This document shows positions 8,713-14,847 of a stretch of DNA of 64,000 bases, piece after piece. This DNA comes from Rhodoligotrophos appendicifer. GTDB lineage: Bacteria > Pseudomonadota > Alphaproteobacteria > Rhizobiales > Im1. The notes beneath the pieces are model-generated. The model searched no databases and was not told where the DNA came from. It worked only from the letters and a program-made list of their open reading frames with translations. The stretch's first letter is position 1. Each line of letters starts with the position of its first letter. The translations under genes were made by a program, and so were the position numbers. The stretch is taken from the NCBI RefSeq assembly GCF_007474605.1, contig NZ_VHKL01000003.1:347156-411155 (forward strand), read 5' to 3'.

Positions 8713-8951
8713 TAGTTCGCGAGCCTGTACGGCGTGAGCGCCGGGCTGTTGTGCATAACGGCGAGCAATTCGGCATCTGGGAGTTGCTCCCTGCGAGCGC
8801 CGGTAAATAGGGCGACCGCGACGTACTCATCAGCGCAAACGATGGGGATAATTTCCTCGATTCTGGTCACGTCGAGTTTTGCAACTGGACAAAAATCGCG
8901 GATGCGACGGGCAATAAGTCTTGCATGGGCGTTTTGCATAGCGGTGGGCAT
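8712..8951 (-). CDS. Small hypothetical protein
   Basis: A 79-residue product with no recognised domain. It starts 2 bases after the stop of the ribbon-helix-helix gene and ends where the next gene begins (TAATG), so it belongs to the same operon. Composition is ordinary for a soluble protein. Confidence 0.55.
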   Translation of the reverse strand: MPTAMQNAHARLIARRIRDFCPVAKLDVTRIEEIIPIVCADEYVAVALFTGARREQLPDAELLAVMHNSPALTPYRLAN

Positions 8952-8953
8952 GA

Positions 8954-9145
8954 TTAATTAGTTTCCTTGCTTGCGAAATATTCGCGAAGAGCGGCGACAA
9001 TAATGGATTGCTGAGACACTGAGTGGTGCACGGCCTGTAGGCGCAATCGGACTACAAGATCAAATGGCAAAGCTACGCTGGTTGGGAGAGTTCCCTTCCG
9101 GGAGTGGTTGGACCTGGTATTGTTCTTGATGGATCGAGTCTTCAT
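8954..9145 (-). CDS. Ribbon-helix-helix (CopG/Arc-type) DNA-binding protein
   Basis: A 63-residue protein with a basic N terminus and a ribbon-helix-helix pattern: a strand (TSVALPFDLV), then helix (RLRLQAVHHSV) and helix (SQQSIIVAALREYFASK). As the first gene of the leftward operon, it is placed to repress both that operon and the divergent replication gene. A GTG start at 9190 is possible, but it lacks a ribosome site and falls inside the inverted-repeat operator, so I prefer the ATG at 9145. The ribosome site for this ATG is also weak. Confidence 0.6.
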   Translation of the reverse strand: MKTRSIKNNTRSNHSRKGTLPTSVALPFDLVVRLRLQAVHHSVSQQSIIVAALREYFASKETN

Positions 9146-9185
9146 TTGCGGACAATGAGGAGTTCTCCCTGAAAAGTCAATGTGA

Positions 9186-9274
9186 GCCACTTGAATATTA
9201 ATAGTGGCGTAAATTGATCAAGCAAAGGGGATGAAGCTGGAGGCGGGTTACTGCTGCGCCACTATTTAGTGGCG
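9186..9274. promoter_or_regulatory. Operator cluster in the divergent control region
   Basis: The half-site TAGTGGCG/CGCCACTA recurs: GCCACT at 9186-9191 facing TAGTGGCG at 9202-9209, and a perfect palindrome CGCCACTA-TT-TAGTGGCG at 9257-9274. The sites lie between the leftward ribbon-helix-helix operon and the rightward primase-helicase gene. Paired short inverted sites are typical of ribbon-helix-helix operators, so autoregulation is likely though unproved. Confidence 0.6.
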
Positions 9275-9285
9275 TGGTTCAGGGA

Positions 9286-9321
9286 TTGACTTCCGAACCC
9301 ACATGTGCGATAGGAAGTCAA
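9286..9321 (+). promoter_or_regulatory. Inverted repeat in the leader of the replication gene
   Basis: TTGACTTCC (9286-9294) and GGAAGTCAA (9313-9321) are perfect 9-bp inverted repeats 18 bases apart. They could be a second operator overlapping a promoter (TTGAC resembles a -35 box) or an RNA hairpin about 165 bases before the start codon. Confidence 0.4.
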
Positions 9322-9486
9322 GATGGTAAAACATCTCGGTTTGCCGCCAGAAGCGATGAACTGGATCAACTCTCTGTGACCGGCTTGGACGGCGAATTGC
9401 AAACGCCGTCCTACTACCCCGTCAGTCATGGAGCCTACAGATACCCCAATCAGCCGGAGGTGAAGCACCGCACATGGAGAACTATA

Positions 9487-11598
9487 ATGAACACGCACGC
9501 CCAAGATTCATTTCAAGATAATTCGCGCGCCGATAAGGCCGCCAACGACAATTCCAAAAGCCAACATATTCCAGGCGACGAGCCGACAGGATTTAAGTCG
9601 GACACTCCTCCCCCAGATGACAAACCGAAGTATGTAACCGGCGACCTTCTCCGCTTTGAACGGGAGTTCTCCTCCACGTTCGACGCAGAAACTTTCATGC
9701 GCTTGCATCACCGCAAGGGGGATCTAGGCTATCGACCGGGCGCCGACGAGCAAGGGTACTTCTGGCAGTGCCCAAACGAGACAGCTCATGCTGACCAATC
9801 CTTTGACCGTCCCACATCCTTCTATGTGATCAACGCTTCGGATAACGCCGATTCTGGATTTGAGATGGGCTGCCCTGATCCGGCATGTGCTCACTTGAAA
9901 CGGAACGATTTCCTCGACCAGTTTTGCGTCAAGGACAAGGTCACGATGGAGGCGCTAGAGAGCTTCGTGGCTCCGGCTGAAGATGAAAACGAGGATGAGG
10001 ATGAGGCAGACGAGGACACCGTCTCCATCCAGGATTACATACGCTCTAGAGTGACCGGGACTCGCGACCCCGAGCAGGTTTCAAATGTCTGCCGTGGTAT
10101 ATTGATTGGTCCGCCCCACCCCCCGTTGGTCATAGGGAACGCGATCAAACTCATCGCCTCACTGTCTGGTTTTACGGAAACTGAAGTAAAAGCAGAGTTT
10201 GATAGACTTCGGAAATCTTCCGAAAAAATTCACGAGGCCAAAAATTCCAAATCGAAACATAATGATGAAGAGTTTGATTTAGAAGATGCATATGAAAAAC
10301 GTTACAACAAACGATATGTTTTTATTATCCAAGACAAGAAGCATTACGTCCTCCGAGTCCCCCAGAGCCGCGATGAGACCTACGAACTGTACTCACCGCA
10401 AGCTTTTTTTGATTTATATCTATGGGATTCATATTATTACGAAGATAGTTCAGGGAAAACGCGAAAAGGTTATGTGGCGCGAGCTTGGTATGAAACTGAG
10501 CACAGACTCAATTTCCCAAGCGGCATCGGTTTTTTCCCTGATGGCAAGATCCATAAAGGGTATTGGAACGAGTATTGCGGTCTAGCCTTCGAGCCGAACA
10601 AGGCTGGGAGTTGGGATAAGCTAAAAACTCACATGTTGGACAACATCTGTCAGGGTGACAAAGTACATTATGAGTGGCTGATGTCCTGGATGGCGTTCAA
10701 GGTTCAGCACCCCGATAAGAAGCCCGAGAGTGCCGTTGTACTGATAGGCGAAAAGGGGGTAGGCAAATCAAAACTGTTCGAGTGGTACGCTGAGATTTTC
10801 AAGCCTCATGCAATCATTGCGACACAGCAAGAACATATCACCGGGCGGTTCAATGACCACCTCCGCAAGGCGCTCCTTCTTGTTTGTGAAGAGTCAATAT
10901 GGGCTGGAAATCACAAGGATCATGGGGCTCTAAAGAATCTCATCACGGGCGGCAAAGTACAATACGAAGCGAAATTTAAAACCGCTGGACAGGGTGAAAG
11001 CTATACAGCATTAGCCTTCATCTCCAATGAGGCATGGGTTGTCCCTGCATCTCTCAGGGAGCGCCGTTACTTCGTCCTAGGTGTGGGTGATCAAAGGCGC
11101 GGTGACACGAAGTACTTTGGTGATATCGATCTGCAGATGAAATCTGGAGGAAAGGAAGCCATGCTTGCCGAACTTCTCGAGTGGGATTTCAGTAAGGCTA
11201 ACCTGAGGAAGCCCATCAAGACGAAATGGTTGGTTGAACAGGCTGAGCAGAGCATGGAGCCGCACGAGGCCTGGATAGTAGAGGCTTTACGCTCAGGAGA
11301 GTTCCTTTCGGACTGCAGGAGGATAGAACTCAATTGGCAGGATGAGACTGAGGTTAGTAAGGACGATGCCCTTCAGCTCTATTGGAGCTATATCGACAGC
11401 AGCTATCCCACCGGCACTAAACGCAAGCTATCACGGGTAGCCTTGGGAAGGGCGCTTCATGCACTAATTCCTGGCTTGGTATCAGACCGGCAGAAAAGCG
11501 ACGGATCGCGTCCATACTTCCTCCCTCCGGCAAAGGACATGCAAACTCATTTTGAGAAAGACGGCCTGGAGTTCGAGCCTCGGAAGAGAGCCGCCTAA
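9487..11598 (+). CDS. Replicative primase-helicase, DUF5906/NrS-1-type
   Basis: A 703-residue protein. The C-terminal half is an SF3/DUF5906-type helicase domain: Walker A GEKGVGKS at about 421-428, then LLVCEESIW as the Walker B region, and FISNEAWVVPASLRERRYF as the sensor and arginine-finger region. The N-terminal part contains an acidic linker (DENEDEDEADED) and cysteines that may bind zinc. The start at 9487 is chosen for its ribosome site (GGAGA); the frame is open further upstream. Proteins of this kind initiate replication of phages and satellites, and the adjacent repeats at 11.6-11.9 kb are a plausible origin. Confidence 0.82.
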   Translation: MNTHAQDSFQDNSRADKAANDNSKSQHIPGDEPTGFKSDTPPPDDKPKYVTGDLLRFEREFSSTFDAETFMRLHHRKGDLGYRPGADEQGYFWQCPNETAHADQSFDRPTSFYVINASDNADSGFEMGCPDPACAHLKRNDFLDQFCVKDKVTMEALESFVAPAEDENEDEDEADEDTVSIQDYIRSRVTGTRDPEQVSNVCRGILIGPPHPPLVIGNAIKLIASLSGFTETEVKAEFDRLRKSSEKIHEAKNSKSKHNDEEFDLEDAYEKRYNKRYVFIIQDKKHYVLRVPQSRDETYELYSPQAFFDLYLWDSYYYEDSSGKTRKGYVARAWYETEHRLNFPSGIGFFPDGKIHKGYWNEYCGLAFEPNKAGSWDKLKTHMLDNICQGDKVHYEWLMSWMAFKVQHPDKKPESAVVLIGEKGVGKSKLFEWYAEIFKPHAIIATQQEHITGRFNDHLRKALLLVCEESIWAGNHKDHGALKNLITGGKVQYEAKFKTAGQGESYTALAFISNEAWVVPASLRERRYFVLGVGDQRRGDTKYFGDIDLQMKSGGKEAMLAELLEWDFSKANLRKPIKTKWLVEQAEQSMEPHEAWIVEALRSGEFLSDCRRIELNWQDETEVSKDDALQLYWSYIDSSYPTGTKRKLSRVALGRALHALIPGLVSDRQKSDGSRPYFLPPAKDMQTHFEKDGLEFEPRKRAA

Positions 11599-11860
11599 CA
11601 GTATCCAAACTGAAAGCAACTGGATGCAATTTCAAACTGTTAGACTTTTTTCGTTCAAAATCAACGTTTTAACAGGTTAACAGTATAAACAGGCTAGCAA
11701 TCGCTATTGGTAACCGCTCCCCGACTGAGGGTGTGTGTTATCTCTCTTTGATCCGTATATAGTGAATCTACCTGTTAAACATGTTAATCCTGTTAAGAGT
11801 CTGAAAAGAAACGAAAAATCGCCAACAGGTTTCTTAACAGGTTCCCGCGCTGCCTGTTAA
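11596..11860. other. Repeat-rich candidate replication origin
   Basis: This AT-rich gap after the primase-helicase carries the 7-mer TTAACAG or its complement CTGTTAA at 11669, 11677, 11772, 11790, 11834 and 11854, with near copies at 11596, 11637, 11781 and 11823. Three copies in 11772-11796 are spaced exactly 9 bases apart. Multiple short sites in both orientations beside a replication gene resemble iterons or initiator boxes. No gene is visible here. Confidence 0.6.
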
Positions 11861-11882
11861 GGAATGAAAGCGGTGACCCGTA

Positions 11883-12479
11883 CTAATAGACGTTTATAAC
11901 AGCTACCGGAGTGAACTGCTCTCGCCCCTCTCTAGCGAAGCCCTCCATGACGTGCATGCTCCACTTTAAGCCGGGATTTTGGGGAAGCGCAGGGATATTA
12001 TACAGTTCGCGAATATCGCTCGCCAGAGTGTGAGCTTGCAGACCCATCCTCGCATAACCTCGCGCTAGAGCGTCGTCGGCCTCTTCGCGGCCACCAAACT
12101 CCGCCATTTCCTTAATCGCATTCCATTCCAACGTGGTTTCCGTAGAGAGATTCAAAAGGCGTGCGGATAGAGCAAGGTCTAGGTATTTCCAGGAATTGTC
12201 TTCTGGAAACTGAGGTATACTCCATACCTTACCCAGAGGCGCCCCTTCCTCTCCTTTACTGAAGAGATGATTGTTGTAATCGGAAAGAGCTTGTCCCGTG
12301 TCGATAATAAATCGATCAAGGGAATTGGTGATCCTTAGTCCGAGGTATGTCGCATCTATCTGCTGAGCCTTCTTAATAAAATAGTGTTCTTTCCAGTACC
12401 CGAGGCCAAAAGTAAAAAGAGCGGAGATAAGACCGCTCCCCAAGCCTAAGGCTATGATTTGTGGCCATTCCATGCTCAA
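11883..12479 (-). CDS. Membrane-anchored hypothetical protein
   Basis: A 198-residue protein with one N-terminal transmembrane helix (about 6-28, PQIIALGLGSGLISALFTFG) and a large, soluble, mostly helical remainder. No enzyme motif is recognised. It is transcribed opposite to its neighbours, as cargo genes often are. Such membrane-anchored products on integrated elements are sometimes superinfection-exclusion or defence proteins, but nothing here shows that. Starts at 12479 or 12473 are both possible. Confidence 0.6.
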   Translation of the reverse strand: MSMEWPQIIALGLGSGLISALFTFGLGYWKEHYFIKKAQQIDATYLGLRITNSLDRFIIDTGQALSDYNNHLFSKGEEGAPLGKVWSIPQFPEDNSWKYLDLALSARLLNLSTETTLEWNAIKEMAEFGGREEADDALARGYARMGLQAHTLASDIRELYNIPALPQNPGLKWSMHVMEGFAREGREQFTPVAVINVY

Positions 12480-12509
12480 CTCTCGAAAAATCTCGGGGAG
12501 GACGAAACT

Positions 12510-12761
12510 ATGATTGATAAACGCCCGTCGTTTACTCGTCTACCTACTATCACTGACCAGAAGTATCGGTCACCTATGAACGCAAAAGGACTGGCCAAAT
12601 TGGCGGCTCAGATAGACGCCGCTCTACTGACTGGGACGTTGAACGGTTATGAAGAGAAAGCCTTGATAGACATACAACGCCGCATCGTAGAACGAAGGCT
12701 ACTCACGGGTCCTCAAGAAGCCTTCGTGTACAAACTGCTAGCCCAGGCTGGCGTTCTGTAA
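12510..12761 (+). CDS. Small hypothetical protein
   Basis: An 83-residue soluble protein with a strong ribosome site (GGGGAGGA, 7 bases before the ATG at 12510), which decides this start over the earlier in-frame one. The C-terminal half (LNGYEEKALIDIQRRIVERR onward) is helical. No family recognised. It is divergent from the membrane-anchored protein and precedes another membrane protein gene by 28 bases. Confidence 0.6.
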   Translation: MIDKRPSFTRLPTITDQKYRSPMNAKGLAKLAAQIDAALLTGTLNGYEEKALIDIQRRIVERRLLTGPQEAFVYKLLAQAGVL

Positions 12762-12789
12762 ATTTCTGCAAATCTGGAATATAAAACCT

Positions 12790-13188
12790 ATGTTAAGGTA
12801 TGATCAGTGTCCCGTTCTAAAACCATTGCTCAGGCTGGCTTACATTGCTAGGCAGGGGGCCAATGCTAGCATGCTCGCTAATGGAGCGATTATGATTACT
12901 ACAGCTACCATAATCCGAGATGTGTTGGAGAAAGAACAACTCAGACTTCTTGCAAAACAAATGGTGTCACATGGGACTATCGGCCTACTCTCCGGTTTCC
13001 TAGCAATTTACTCATTTGCATGGATAGAAAGTTTTGAGGCTGAAAAGACTGACCCTGAGTTGCAGGATCGCATCATCTATTGGTGGTCCAACGCACTTGC
13101 TATAAGCGTAGTTGGCGCAACCCTTCTTAGCCTTTACCAACTCCAGGCAGCGCTCAGGGCATTTGCCGTTTTTTTTAAGTCGGTGTGA
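12790..13188 (+). CDS. Small membrane protein, hypothetical
   Basis: A 132-residue product with two clear transmembrane helices (about 61-79, IGLLSGFLAIYSFAW, and about 99-116, LAISVVGATLLSLYQLQ) and a possible amphipathic helix near residues 29-45. No recognised domain. It may be co-transcribed with the preceding small gene. Candidate roles on such an element include holin-like or exclusion functions; neither is supported by a motif. Confidence 0.55.
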   Translation: MLRYDQCPVLKPLLRLAYIARQGANASMLANGAIMITTATIIRDVLEKEQLRLLAKQMVSHGTIGLLSGFLAIYSFAWIESFEAEKTDPELQDRIIYWWSNALAISVVGATLLSLYQLQAALRAFAVFFKSV

Positions 13189-13493
13189 TCGCAGTTGTGC
13201 CACTCGGTGGGGCGCAATTTGACCAAACACAGGCCGGCAGCCTAAGCACTTTCGCGCAAGAATATTACGTTATCTCAACTTTAACGTGTATTTCGGTATC
13301 TTTTTGATACTGTTGCCAAAAAGACACACCCAGGTCAGTTTAATTGGCTATGGCCCCGTACCAAAAAACCCCTCTGAAAAACTGTAATCAAAGCTAGCAA
13401 ATCCGCCACTCTCCAGCCCATCAATCTCCGTGCCAAATATCACTTCTTTTTTAGTACAGCCGGTGATAGGGTCATTTCATTGGAGGAATGCAG
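13189..13493. other. Non-coding region upstream of the serine recombinase
   Basis: No gene is seen in these 305 bases. There is a short inverted repeat, GTATC-TTTTT-GATAC (13296-13310), and an AT-rich promoter-like stretch around 13265-13320. Serine recombinases often act on a site directly upstream of their own gene, so this is the natural place to look for a crossover site, but no clear pair of binding sites stands out. Confidence 0.35.
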
Positions 13494-14087
13494 ATGAACA
13501 AGCGTGCGGCGATCTATCTCCGGGTGTCGACCAAGGAACAGACGACTGACAATCAGCGCCTTGCCCTTGTCGAGGTCGCTGAGCACGCTGGATGGCAGGT
13601 TGTCGAGGTCTATGAGGACCACGGCATCAGCGGCGCCAAGGGTCGTGACAAGCGGCCTCAGTTGGATGCCATGTTGAAGGACGCCACCCGCCGCAAGTTT
13701 GACGTGGTCATGGCGTGGTCAGTTGATCGCCTGGGCAGGTCACTGCAGGATCTCGTTGGTTCCCTAGCAGATCTTAGAAGTAGCAATGTCGATCTCTTTT
13801 TGCATCAACAGGCGCTCGACACCACGACGCCAGCAGGTAAGGCGATGTTCGGGATGCTGAGTGTGTTCGCTGAGTTCGAGCGCTCCATGATTGTTGAACG
13901 CGTCAACGCTGGGCTAGCGCGAGCGCGTAAGACAGGGACAAAGACAGGTCGCGCATTCGGGCGCCCGACGCTTAAGCCTGCTACTGTCGATCGCATTCGC
14001 CGATCATTGAACGAGGGGCTATCGATCCGCAAGACAGCCGAGGCAACAGGCGTCAGCCCTGCAACCGTAATGAAGTTTCGTCCGTAG
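13494..14087 (+). CDS. Serine recombinase, resolvase/invertase family
   Basis: A 197-residue protein of the small resolvase/invertase type. The N-terminal catalytic domain has the nucleophile Ser12 in IYLRVSTKEQ, then GISGAKGRDKRPQLD and SVDRLGRSLQDLV. A long helix follows, and a C-terminal Hin-like helix-turn-helix (SIRKTAEATGVSPATVMKF). The start at 13494 lies 8 bases after GGAGG, better placed than the ATG at 13488. It could resolve multimers of an excised, replicating form or invert a segment; no invertible segment with paired sites is evident. Confidence 0.9.
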   Translation: MNKRAAIYLRVSTKEQTTDNQRLALVEVAEHAGWQVVEVYEDHGISGAKGRDKRPQLDAMLKDATRRKFDVVMAWSVDRLGRSLQDLVGSLADLRSSNVDLFLHQQALDTTTPAGKAMFGMLSVFAEFERSMIVERVNAGLARARKTGTKTGRAFGRPTLKPATVDRIRRSLNEGLSIRKTAEATGVSPATVMKFRP

Positions 14088-14164
14088 TGGGAGGGACCCT
14101 GACGCACCCCTGGGTTGTGGCCCTCAAACGCGCCCTGTAGCTGTCAGCCTAACCCACAATAGTT

Positions 14165-14473
14165 TCAGCACGGGTTGCTTCTTGTCTCGACGCAAAAATC
14201 CGAGTTACTGAGCTTTGGGTTTGGTACCAAAACCATTATTATTGCAAGAATTACAAATACAATTCCAGCAAGACCATACTTATATCGACGCTCTCCCTGC
14301 TTCACTCTGGAAGTTAGAAGCTTATAAAGAATTATGAGAAGAGCCAATATTATCATTGGCTTAAATATTTCACCCAGAGGCGTGAAAAATATTACGACAA
14401 TAGGAATTGCAATATAAGGAAAAATCTCCTTTATAAAATTAATCCAAGGATGGTTCACGTTGACTTTTTCCAT
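14165..14473 (-). CDS. Small membrane protein, hypothetical
   Basis: A 102-residue, strongly hydrophobic product with three likely transmembrane helices (about 15-32, 38-55 and 66-83). Codon use is very AT-rich compared with the rest of the window, which points to recent acquisition. It stands alone on the minus strand between the recombinase and the virion genes. A holin-like role is conceivable but the sequence does not show one. Confidence 0.55.
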   Translation of the reverse strand: MEKVNVNHPWINFIKEIFPYIAIPIVVIFFTPLGEIFKPMIILALLIILYKLLTSRVKQGERRYKYGLAGIVFVILAIIMVLVPNPKLSNSDFCVETRSNPC

Positions 14474-14547
14474 TTTCTAAAATAGAAATATGATTTCTAT
14501 TTCATTTTAGTCCCTCGGCATCGTATTTAGCCGATCGAGTTCAACAT

Positions 14548-14847
14548 GTGTCAATCTATATTACAGAGTTCGCATCAATTGCGAGCGATGGTTCCGCAAA
14601 TCTCTTAAACGAGACCCCCCGCGAGCCTGCTATTGCCTCCAGGAAGATCGCGACCTCAGCAACCGCCGTCCTTGTAACGATGAACTCGGACACTCGTTTT
14701 GTGCGCGTAATCGCCGACTCTGCGGTTTGCATCGCTATCGGCACAAGTCCCGTCGCCACCACCTCCGACCGGCTCCTCCCAGCTAACGCAATTGAACGCG
14801 TGCACTTCCCCGATGGCTACAAGCTTTCGGTGATCGCGGCGTCCTAA
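14548..14847 (+). CDS. Small probable virion protein
   Basis: A 99-residue protein, beta-rich in appearance (ATAVLVTMNSDTRFVRVIAD), of the kind found among minor phage structural proteins; no family is assigned. It starts with GTG and lacks a strong ribosome site. Its stop lies directly before the tape measure ATG, so it heads the plus-strand virion gene block. Confidence 0.55.
   Translation: MSIYITEFASIASDGSANLLNETPREPAIASRKIATSATAVLVTMNSDTRFVRVIADSAVCIAIGTSPVATTSDRLLPANAIERVHFPDGYKLSVIAAS

Noticed and set aside
11596-11860. CRISPR-like array
   Set aside because: The repeats are 7-mers in mixed orientation with very short, unequal spacing and no uniform spacers. They resemble initiator sites instead.
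13494-14087. Tail-fibre inversion switch controlled by the serine recombinase
   Set aside because: No pair of inverted crossover sites and no alternative fibre ends are visible near the gene. The GTA fibre genes lie outside the element.
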